A stretch of 64,000 nucleotides of DNA from assembly GCA_041392305.1 (NCBI GenBank), contig JAWKMJ010000018.1:22953-86952 (forward strand), in the 5' to 3' direction. The stretch is from JAGQYP01 sp041392305 (GTDB taxonomy: Bacteria; Bacteroidota; Bacteroidia; Flavobacteriales_D; Crocinitomicaceae). How positions within the stretch are numbered: the stretch's first letter is position 1; each line of letters begins with the position of its first letter. Shown here one piece after another: positions 1 to 7,443 of the stretch. The translations under genes and the position numbers were made by a program. Under the pieces are notes generated by a model. It saw only the letters and a list, made by a program, of their open reading frames with translations, did no database searches and was not told the DNA's origin.

Positions 1-1
1 A

Positions 2-100
2 ATTGGGTTCCCAACTTTGAGACTTATTCGTGTTCAATCTGGATCTATTAATATTCCCGCCTTTCATGCAGGAGATGTTCAAGCATTCGTATTAGATTAA
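2..100 (+). CDS. C-terminal fragment of a rightward gene, cut by the window edge
   Basis: An open frame runs from the window edge to a TAA at 98-100 and gives the last 32 residues of a protein ending GDVQAFVLD. The stop abuts, with no spacer, the stop of the leftward GH2-like gene. The fragment is too short to assign a family. It is likely coding because the frame is uninterrupted and the next gene converges on it exactly, but a chance open frame of this length cannot be excluded. Confidence 0.45.
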   Translation: MGFPTLRLIRVQSGSINIPAFHAGDVQAFVLD

Positions 101-1573
101 TTAATCAATCACAATATATGAACCAAATTTGAGCTCAGAAGAATTTTTAACTCCAAAATCAGGCGAATAGGCTTTGTAATATACTCTTGTATTGAATCGA
201 TTAATTTGAATTGGAATAATTCTGCCAAATAAATCAGATTGCCCTTTATCCAAAAGTTTCCAGTCTTTTTTTGAAAATCCCAGATCTGTCGCAGCAGATT
301 CTGATTGAAAAATTGGGCTAAGATCATGACTTCCAGAAAAAAGGAGAAAGGATGGAAACTGTGTAATTCTTCTAAGCTGATAATCCACCTCGGACCTTGT
401 ACTTTTAAACAGCATCGAATCTGCTGGATATCCTAGTCCTGCAAATGCGAAATCCTGCCAAACGATCACACCTAAAGAATCACAAAAATCATAAAATTGA
501 TTGGAAGGATATCCCCCTCCACCATCAACATGAACCATATTTACCTCTGTGGTAGCCAGCTTTTTAAAAAAATTAGTGTAATACGCTCCCTGAGCTTCAG
601 GGTCTGCAAAATACCGATGTCGATAAACAGTAGTGGTCAAATCCAATTCTAAACCTTCCATTTCAAAGGTGAAATCATCCTCTTCCTTTGGATTCTGAAT
701 CAATTCTATCTTGTTAAATCCTATTTTGTATTCCAATTCAACTTCTTCCTGGTATTCCTTCCCATCCAATCGCATAAACGAAACCTTCATCTTGTCTTTT
801 ATAAAATCAGGGCTTCCCAATCCTCTCGGATACCAAAATTTGAAATCGTCTATAAAAAATGTCCAAATAATGTCTCTATCTCTTCCTGTTAGAATTTTCT
901 CTTCATGGGTAAAATAATTCGATTCAAACTTATATTGTCCTGATTCAAACACATCGGCTCTTAGTTTAGCCAAAACTTTCACCCTACCTTCTGTGTCCGA
1001 TAACATTTTGAAATTGAGGGCCTTCACCTGTGTATGTTCTACCCCAATAAGTCTCATTTTTCCAAATGTTCCTATTGTTTGCTCTTTAAACATATATCTG
1101 GGTTGTCGCACCTCCATTTCTACGCTAAGTTTCTTCATTTTCTCAGTTAGATCTGTATTGCGCTTTTTCCAAACTTTTTCCATTACCCAACTGGCAGGAA
1201 TAAACTCTAATACAATTTCATTCTCCCCCGGAAGCAGACTTTCTTTAATGTTTTTGTCAAAAAGACTAAAAAAATTCTTTATAGTATCTAAAGGCTCTCC
1301 GTTAATCAAAATCGCGCAAAAAGGAGTCACACCTTCTATTTGAAGCCGTACCGTTTTCATATCCAGTACTTCAAGAGGTACCTCAATTGTTTTCTTTAGT
1401 CTGAAATACGCATCTCCTTTATAGTCAGGTTCTACCTTTGATAAATCTGCTGGGAGTTGTACATTTTTCCAATCTCCTGAACCAATTTTATACTGCCAAT
1501 TACCAGAAAGTTCTATTTCCTGTGCCAAGGAAAAAAAAGAAAATACAATGAATATCCAAATTAAATTTCTCAA
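101..1573 (-). CDS. Degenerate, truncated GH2 (beta-mannosidase-like) secreted protein
   Basis: A 490-residue protein with a signal peptide ending near FSLAQ. The N-terminal jelly-roll and Ig-like part of a GH2 enzyme is recognisable, followed by the front of a TIM barrel. Residues about 347-414 align by eye with the intact beta-mannosidase at 4738-6720: VDGGGGYPSNQFYDFC matches its VWGGGVYEKDLFYDLC, and both continue VWQD..FAG. Where the intact enzyme has the acid/base motif GNNE (E443), this protein has GSHD (D417). The protein ends about 70 residues later, before the region that carries the nucleophile. The apparent start codon is TTG; no in-frame ATG lies just upstream. It is probably catalytically dead, either a decaying paralogue or a carbohydrate-binding pseudoenzyme. 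Confidence 0.75.
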   Translation of the reverse strand: MRNLIWIFIVFSFFSLAQEIELSGNWQYKIGSGDWKNVQLPADLSKVEPDYKGDAYFRLKKTIEVPLEVLDMKTVRLQIEGVTPFCAILINGEPLDTIKNFFSLFDKNIKESLLPGENEIVLEFIPASWVMEKVWKKRNTDLTEKMKKLSVEMEVRQPRYMFKEQTIGTFGKMRLIGVEHTQVKALNFKMLSDTEGRVKVLAKLRADVFESGQYKFESNYFTHEEKILTGRDRDIIWTFFIDDFKFWYPRGLGSPDFIKDKMKVSFMRLDGKEYQEEVELEYKIGFNKIELIQNPKEEDDFTFEMEGLELDLTTTVYRHRYFADPEAQGAYYTNFFKKLATTEVNMVHVDGGGGYPSNQFYDFCDSLGVIVWQDFAFAGLGYPADSMLFKSTRSEVDYQLRRITQFPSFLLFSGSHDLSPIFQSESAATDLGFSKKDWKLLDKGQSDLFGRIIPIQINRFNTRVYYKAYSPDFGVKNSSELKFGSYIVID

Positions 1574-1718
1574 TGGTTCCTAGATTGTAATTTCAAATTT
1601 AACACTTCCTACTAAATGAGGACTCAATTTAAATCAAAAATAGGGGGTTTATTATGCTTTCCTAAGAATGAAGAAATGTTAAACTTCTGTTAAGTATTGT
1701 TAAAGTAGCATTTAGAGT

Positions 1719-1845
1719 GTAACAAATTGTATAATTTAGTGTTACATAAATAAGCAACAAAGTAAATTTTCATTAGGTCCCCCGCCCGGGGCGATCTTAA
1801 AGCAACAAAGTAGTCTTAGCCGCCCTCCAGAGGCGGCTTTTTTTT
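1719..1845 (+). ncRNA. Candidate small structured RNA in the 402-bp gap 1574-1975
   Basis: This gap has no credible gene. It holds an imperfect inverted repeat (GTAACA at 1719-1724 with TGTTAC at 1740-1745, and inner AAATT/AATTT), a GC-rich hairpin (CCCC 1780-1783, loop GCCC, GGGG 1788-1791), a 13-base direct repeat aagcaacaaagta at 1752-1764 and 1800-1812, and then a terminator. No rightward gene precedes it within the gap, so the terminator implies a short transcript starting here. I recognise no known RNA family. Confidence 0.35.
1819..1845 (+). terminator. Rho-independent terminator
   Basis: The stem GCCGCC (1819-1824) pairs with GGCGGC (1832-1837) and is followed by eight T residues. 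It is strongly GC-rich in an otherwise AT-rich gap. Confidence 0.8.
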
Positions 1846-1975
1846 GTCTTAAACATTTATAGTCAATGATCTAAGGAATCGAAATCAAAATTCATCCGCC
1901 AAAAACACTAAAACATACCCTCAAATAGCACATTCACCGATATTTTTAATATTTTAGCCGATTCAAATTTTTGGA

Positions 1976-4246
1976 ATGTTTTTTACAAGGAAGAAGAGTA
2001 TTTTCTTTATCATATTGTTTACCCTTATTGCTGGGGTTCAAGCCTTTTTTGCTACGAAAACTGGTTTTGATCACAATTTCGATACTTTTTTTCCTGAAGA
2101 AGGAGATGACCGCGAATATTTCGAGCATTTCAGAGAAGTCTTTGGTTCTGAAAACGACTTTTTAATCATCGGTGTCCATAACGATTCAGGAATATTTAAT
2201 GAAAAGTTCTTGACTCAAGTTGACAGTTTCACCCGAGTACTCGGCAAATTAAAAGATATTGAATTCGTTCAGTCGCCTACGAATTTGAATTTTGTTGTCA
2301 AAGATATGTTCGGAGCGGTCTATGAAATCCCCTATATCCACATTCACGATAGAGAAAAGCTTTTGAATGATTCTATTCAGTTAATGAAATCCTCCACCAT
2401 GGTGGGGAGTTTTATTTCCGACGATGCCAAATCTATCTCCATTTATGTGAAGCATAAGGACAATCTGGATGTTGAAGAGTCAATAGCATTGCTTGAAAAC
2501 CTGCAAAAAACTACCGATGAATTTCAATTCGACCAAACACACATGGGAGGTAGAATTGTGGGGCATATTTTCTTCACTGATCTAACTAGTAAAGAAATTG
2601 TTTTACTGGTAGCCGCAAGTGTCGTTCTCATTATCATATTCTTGTTCATCACCTTTAAATCCTGGTACGGTATCCTTATTCCTTTCGGGGTAGTTGCGTT
2701 AACCGTAATCTTCGTGGTAGGATTAATGGGCGAAACAGGAAAAAACTTGAATATTGTTTTGAATGCACTTCCAACTGTTCTTATGGTAGTCGGAATAAGT
2801 GGTGTGGTCCATTTTCTTTCAAAATATCTTCAAGAATTGCGAAAAGGCTTGCACAAGTTTGAGGCCTTGAAAAAGACACTCAAGGAAGTAGGGTTTGCTC
2901 TTGCTTTCACTTCTACAACTACCATTGTTGGATTTGCTTCCTTAACTACTTCAAATATTCCTCCGATTATAACATTTGGTTTATACACGGCAATAGGTGT
3001 TGCTTTTTGCTTGATTCTCTCACTTGTTTTTATGCCTTCCATCCTTTACTTAATGAAGGAACCTAAACTTGATCACACCTATAAAGAAGGAAAATTATGG
3101 GATCACAAACTTAGAGACATGTTCCTTTGGTTAATTCGACATAAAAAGTTAGTGCTTTCTTCGTTTGGAATTCTTTTGGCCGTTTCGATTTACGGTACTT
3201 TTCAAATTAAGCCAAATAATTACATCATGGAAGATCTGAAAGAGGATAATCCAATGATGAAAAGCTATAATTTTTTAGAAAATAATTTTGCAGGTGCCCG
3301 TCCCTTCGAATTAGGAATTCAACTTAAAGATACAAGTAAGTCGGTTTATGATCCGGATATTGTTCGCCTTATTAATGAAATTGAAGAGTTTGCCATTCAG
3401 AATTACAATTTAGGTGGGGTTTTTTCAATTGCAATGATGGCGAAATCAACGAATGTTGGAAATCACGGGGGAATGCAGGAGTATTTTGAGCTTCCGGAAA
3501 AAGACAAGGAATTGAAAAAAATCCTTAAAGATATTCGTCGCTATGCCGACAAGGATAAACTCAATCGAATCATTGACTCTACTCAGCATGAAACAAGAAT
3601 TTCAGCGAGAATGGGTGACTTAGGTTCTTACAACACAGCCCCTCTTCATGCTAAATTTTTGGAATTCATCAATCAACCCAAATATAATGATGTTTTAGAC
3701 GTGCATATTACAGGAGGTCCATATTTAATGGAATTAAACAATGAAATGCTGGTGAATAATGTCTTAATGGGTCTGATCATTGCTTTCGTTATTATTGGCA
3801 TCATAATTGGACTTATGTACAGATCGTTTGTAATCATTATTTTAACCCTGATTCCAAATATTATTCCTTTGCTAATGGTGGCAGGAATTATGGGGTACTT
3901 CAATATTGATCTGAAACTTTCGACGTCAATTGTGTTTACAATAGCATTTGGAATTGCAGTGGACGACACAATACATTTTTTAAGCAAATACAGAATTGAA
4001 TTGAAAAAAGGATTCTCAAAGATGATTGCTCTTAAAAATACATTTGAGGGTACAGGAAAAGCAATTGTACTTACTACAATTGTGTTAAGTGGTGGATTCC
4101 TTACTCTATGTGTTTCGGATTATCTCGGCTCGTTCTATATTGGAATTTTAGTGAGCTTGACACTAGTATTTGCGTTGTTGAGTGACTTAGTTTTATTGCC
4201 GGTACTCCTTATCTTGTTTTACAACCCAAAAATCAAGAAAAAATGA
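1976..4246 (+). CDS. RND superfamily exporter, MMPL type
   Basis: A 756-residue inner-membrane protein with the duplicated RND/MMPL architecture. TM1 (about 8-25) is followed by an extracytoplasmic loop to about residue 205, a block of five TM helices (about 210-370), a second half starting near 395, another large loop, and a last TM block (about 615-750). The two halves carry matching motifs, GISGVVHFLSKY near 272 and GIAVDDTIHFLSKY near 659, the second with the acidic pair typical of proton-driven RND proteins. Family members export lipids, hopanoids or other hydrophobic molecules using the proton gradient; the substrate here is unknown. The stop overlaps the start of the following DUF2147 gene (ATGA), so the two are co-translated. 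Confidence 0.88.
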   Translation: MFFTRKKSIFFIILFTLIAGVQAFFATKTGFDHNFDTFFPEEGDDREYFEHFREVFGSENDFLIIGVHNDSGIFNEKFLTQVDSFTRVLGKLKDIEFVQSPTNLNFVVKDMFGAVYEIPYIHIHDREKLLNDSIQLMKSSTMVGSFISDDAKSISIYVKHKDNLDVEESIALLENLQKTTDEFQFDQTHMGGRIVGHIFFTDLTSKEIVLLVAASVVLIIIFLFITFKSWYGILIPFGVVALTVIFVVGLMGETGKNLNIVLNALPTVLMVVGISGVVHFLSKYLQELRKGLHKFEALKKTLKEVGFALAFTSTTTIVGFASLTTSNIPPIITFGLYTAIGVAFCLILSLVFMPSILYLMKEPKLDHTYKEGKLWDHKLRDMFLWLIRHKKLVLSSFGILLAVSIYGTFQIKPNNYIMEDLKEDNPMMKSYNFLENNFAGARPFELGIQLKDTSKSVYDPDIVRLINEIEEFAIQNYNLGGVFSIAMMAKSTNVGNHGGMQEYFELPEKDKELKKILKDIRRYADKDKLNRIIDSTQHETRISARMGDLGSYNTAPLHAKFLEFINQPKYNDVLDVHITGGPYLMELNNEMLVNNVLMGLIIAFVIIGIIIGLMYRSFVIIILTLIPNIIPLLMVAGIMGYFNIDLKLSTSIVFTIAFGIAVDDTIHFLSKYRIELKKGFSKMIALKNTFEGTGKAIVLTTIVLSGGFLTLCVSDYLGSFYIGILVSLTLVFALLSDLVLLPVLLILFYNPKIKKK

Positions 4247-4698
4247 AACAACTGATCTTTGTTCTAGCCTTGGTATTTTCTTCCATTATTGTCGCTCAAA
4301 ACTGGAAACAATCAGACTATGTAGGAAAATGGAGAACTTACGATGATAAAACCGGAGAACCCAACGGAAAAATCGAACTTTATCTTTCCAATGGGAGCAT
4401 TGTAGCTAAAGTCCTTGAAGGACCTTATGTGCGAAATGCGGATGGATCTATGGCTAAAGACGTAAAAAATCCGGATGAAAAGCTAAGAACAAGATTAATC
4501 CTTGGAATGAATTTTTTATATGGCTTTCAATGGGATGCAGAAAACACAAGATGGATCAAAGGACGAGTTTATGACTCAAGATCAGGAAATACATACTCGG
4601 CAAAGCTCGAACTTGTAGAAAAAGATAAAATGAAACTGACGGGGTATATGGGAATCACCCTTTTTGGGAAATCTGTTTACTGGACCCGCCTCAAATAA
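4243..4698 (+). CDS. Secreted DUF2147 family protein
   Basis: A 151-residue protein with a signal peptide (about 1-19, ending VAQ). The mature part matches the DUF2147 pattern: an early GKW...D..G, a central G..DGS, MNFLYGF, then W..GR.YD...G..Y and a C-terminal GY.G....G....W.R. This is a small beta-rich, lipocalin-like domain of unknown function. It overlaps the upstream exporter gene by 4 bases, so it may act with that exporter in the envelope (inference). The start is fixed by the overlap and the signal peptide. Confidence 0.85.
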   Translation: MKQLIFVLALVFSSIIVAQNWKQSDYVGKWRTYDDKTGEPNGKIELYLSNGSIVAKVLEGPYVRNADGSMAKDVKNPDEKLRTRLILGMNFLYGFQWDAENTRWIKGRVYDSRSGNTYSAKLELVEKDKMKLTGYMGITLFGKSVYWTRLK

Positions 4699-4737
4699 TT
4701 TCTACATCTTTAATTTCCACCCTGCTTCGTTTACTTT

Positions 4738-6720
4738 TTATTGATTAAATAAGTCACTAATTACTCGATAGGCCTTTTTCTCATTTCCATAGTAATCAAT
4801 TATACTCCAACTTGGACCTGGCCAACAATCGTTTAACTGCCAAAACATGGTCCCCATGCAATGAGGTTGGGCTCCAATATGAGATTGAATAGCAATTTCT
4901 AAAGCCTTGGACTGAACATCCTGACTTCGTAACACAAACTCCTCAAAAGATTTTGGCTTCCCTGAGTATTTTGTAATTTGTTTCGTAATTTCTTCATTGC
5001 CTACATAAGACTTTTGTCTGTTTTGCATCACTTTGCTAGTTAGTTTTTGGTCTTTGGGATCACAGAACCTATTGATTGTTGACATTTCTGGGTAAGACTG
5101 AAAGCCATACTCTACCATGAATCTTCCCACATTCGTCCGAAAATTCTCTATCGGTTCCTTCCCATGCCATACTCCCCAATAATGCATGCTGGAATGATTG
5201 AAATTTTCTGGTTTACCCCAATTGCTTAGCGGTGAAGTAGAAACATAATCCTCATCAACCAACCAGGCTTTGAGCATTTCGGGAATCAACTCTTTGAAAA
5301 GTAGTTGGTATTTATTCCAAAGCTCTGCCGAATCTTTATCCGACCAACCATATTTCTCTTGCCATCCCCAGTTTTGCCAGGCTACTTCAATTTCATTATT
5401 TCCACACCACAAAGCAATACAAGGATGATTACGCAAACGTCTTACATTGTCTGCCACCTCATCAATCACTTCGAATTTAAAATCATCATCTATGGGATAC
5501 ATTGAACCTGCAAACATCAAATCCTGCCAAACCATGATTCCTTTTTCATCGCAGAGATCATAGAATAAATCCTTTTCATAAACTCCACCTCCCCAAACTC
5601 GGAGCATGTTCATATTGGCTTCATCTACTTGAGTCAGTAATTTTTGATAGTTTGCGTTTGTTACACTTGGCAAAAACAAATCTTGAGGGATGTAATTCGC
5701 CCCTTTTACGAAAACAGGTTTTCCATTCAGTTTAAAATAAAATGAAGTACCAATCGAGTCAGGCTCGTTGATCAGCTCAATCTTTCTCACTCCAAATCTG
5801 ACATTCTTTTCTGTTAAAACTTTACCATTTTCATCTTCCAAGACTAGTTGTAAACTGTACAAATGAGGCTCTCCCATTCCATTGCACCACCATAATTTTG
5901 GATTCTTTATTTCAAATGTGGTTAGAGCTTCATGGACAAAGGGATTGACCTCCAAAGTTTGCTCTTGATCTTCAAACTTCAACTTGAAGACCGAATTGTC
6001 TGAATTTCTATTCACTTTGGCCTTGACAAAGATAGTCGCCACCGAATCAGTAATTGAACTGGTAACAATAAAAACATCCTCTATTCGATTGTCAAAAAAA
6101 TGTATTCGAACATCTCTCCAAATTCCGCAAGTGACAAATCTAGGTCCCCAATCCCATCCAAAATGATAAGCCGCTTTTCTAACCCATGGACTCCTTTTTT
6201 CATTTACAGTTTCACAACCAGCTGGAAGATCGTATTTTCTTTTTGCATAATCTGTTGCTCCTTCTTTTATTGGCAGAAATACTACGCGAATTTCATTTTC
6301 CCCTACCTTCAATTTTTCCCAAATCCAACTGCTCCATTTTCTGTACATATTGTTGGCTGTAATGACAAGTGAATCATTGATAAAAACCTGCGCATATGTG
6401 TCCAGACCATCAAATTCTATAATTGCATGTTTTCTATTTAGCTGATCTTCTGAAAGGGTGAATATCCTTTTATACTCCCATCTTTTATCTTCTATCCATT
6501 TCTGTTTGATTTCATTGTCTGCCCAATACGGATCCTCAATCATGTGATTCCGCATTAAATCCAGATGCACTACCCCAGGAACGACAGCTTTTCTCCATCT
6601 AAATTCATCCGTTTGCTTAAATTCCCATGAACCATTTAAGGAGAGGGTGTCTGATTTAGTGCAAAGTGCAAAGTTAAAAGTGAAAAATTGAAAGATTAAT
6701 ATGTAAAAAATCGGTCTCAT
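4738..6720 (-). CDS. Beta-mannosidase, GH2
   Basis: A 660-residue secreted GH2 enzyme expected to release non-reducing beta-mannose, such as the Man-beta-1,4-GlcNAc bond of N-glycan cores. The signal peptide (about 1-20) is followed by the sugar-binding domain, an Ig-like domain (about 210-310) and the TIM barrel. The acid/base Glu is E443 in WCGNNE and the nucleophile is E537 in VEYGFQS. It stops soon after the barrel motif FWQLNDCWPGPSW and so lacks the C-terminal Ig-like domains of usual 800-850 residue homologues. Its ATG directly abuts the cutC stop, so it is the last gene of the leftward cluster. Oddly, a heptamer array (6660-6694) encodes part of the signal peptide. Confidence 0.9.
   Translation of the reverse strand: MRPIFYILIFQFFTFNFALCTKSDTLSLNGSWEFKQTDEFRWRKAVVPGVVHLDLMRNHMIEDPYWADNEIKQKWIEDKRWEYKRIFTLSEDQLNRKHAIIEFDGLDTYAQVFINDSLVITANNMYRKWSSWIWEKLKVGENEIRVVFLPIKEGATDYAKRKYDLPAGCETVNEKRSPWVRKAAYHFGWDWGPRFVTCGIWRDVRIHFFDNRIEDVFIVTSSITDSVATIFVKAKVNRNSDNSVFKLKFEDQEQTLEVNPFVHEALTTFEIKNPKLWWCNGMGEPHLYSLQLVLEDENGKVLTEKNVRFGVRKIELINEPDSIGTSFYFKLNGKPVFVKGANYIPQDLFLPSVTNANYQKLLTQVDEANMNMLRVWGGGVYEKDLFYDLCDEKGIMVWQDLMFAGSMYPIDDDFKFEVIDEVADNVRRLRNHPCIALWCGNNEIEVAWQNWGWQEKYGWSDKDSAELWNKYQLLFKELIPEMLKAWLVDEDYVSTSPLSNWGKPENFNHSSMHYWGVWHGKEPIENFRTNVGRFMVEYGFQSYPEMSTINRFCDPKDQKLTSKVMQNRQKSYVGNEEITKQITKYSGKPKSFEEFVLRSQDVQSKALEIAIQSHIGAQPHCMGTMFWQLNDCWPGPSWSIIDYYGNEKKAYRVISDLFNQ
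6660..6694 (+). repeat. Heptamer array inside the beta-mannosidase signal-peptide codons
   Basis: Five consecutive 7-mers, TGCAAAG TGCAAAG TTAAAAG and then TGAAAAA TTGAAAG, occupy the coding strand complement of residues about 9-21 of the beta-mannosidase. They encode part of the hydrophobic core and the end of the signal peptide. Confidence 0.7.
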
Positions 6721-7443
6721 TTAATTTTGCATTTTGAATTTTGAATTTTGCATTAAAACTTTCAGGATTTTCCCAATCTTTTCCCGATCCGCTCTGGTTT
6801 TTGCTCCCATTCCGAGTTCTGTTTTGCCTTCTGAAACATGTGATGTAAAATGCAATGCATCGATTCCCGTTTCTGCCAATTCAAGTGCGTTTTCAGCATG
6901 CACACCGCTTCCTGCCATGATTTGGATTCTTCCCTGAGCCAATTGGACCATTTTTTGGATTCTCTCTTTACCTTGAATCGCTTTGGCTTCTCCTCCACTT
7001 GTCAGAATTCGATCTACTTTGGCGAAAATCAATTGCTCCAGGGCACTTTCATAATCGTAAACAAAATCAAAGGCTCTGTGGAAAGTAACCTCTAAACCTT
7101 TTCCTTTGGCTAAACGGACAAGCTCTTCTGTTTGTCTTGTATTGATTTCTCCATGAGAGTTCAAACAGCCAAACACAACACCTTTCACGCCCATATCCGA
7201 CACACTTTGGATATCCTTTTTAAGAATTTCCAAATCCAAATCTGAATAAACAAAATCCCCTTCACGATGGCGTATCATGCAATGAATCTCAATGGATGAA
7301 TGCTCCAAGCAAGCTGCTATTAAACCTAAACTAGGAGTGAGTCCACCCACGGATAAAGCTGAACACAACTCCACTCTTTTGGCTCCGAATTCTTGTGCCA
7401 AAAAAGTGGTTTCTAAACTATCTGAACAAACTTCTAAGATCAT
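6721..7443 (-). CDS. cutC: CutC family protein
   Basis: A 240-residue TIM-barrel protein of the CutC family, once linked to copper homeostasis but without a settled biochemical function. The start chosen is the ATG at 7443, giving the family-typical MILEVCSDS; the frame is open further upstream, but that stretch lies inside the hexosaminidase gene. Family motifs seen are RVELCSALSVGGLTPS, MIRHREGDFVY and the late TSGG and GSGV segments. It overlaps the hexosaminidase stop by 4 bases (ATGA), and its own stop abuts the beta-mannosidase start, so it is embedded in a glycan-degradation cluster. That argues for a role in sugar metabolism rather than copper (inference). The last residues, KFKMQN and around, are encoded by a heptamer array. 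Confidence 0.88.
   Translation of the reverse strand: MILEVCSDSLETTFLAQEFGAKRVELCSALSVGGLTPSLGLIAACLEHSSIEIHCMIRHREGDFVYSDLDLEILKKDIQSVSDMGVKGVVFGCLNSHGEINTRQTEELVRLAKGKGLEVTFHRAFDFVYDYESALEQLIFAKVDRILTSGGEAKAIQGKERIQKMVQLAQGRIQIMAGSGVHAENALELAETGIDALHFTSHVSEGKTELGMGAKTRADREKIGKILKVLMQNSKFKMQN
6725..6752 (+). repeat. Heptamer array inside the cutC 3' end
   Basis: Four 7-mers, TTTTGCA TTTTGAA followed by TTTTGAA TTTTGCA, lie within the last codons of cutC. They appear to have extended or replaced its C-terminus. Confidence 0.75.
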
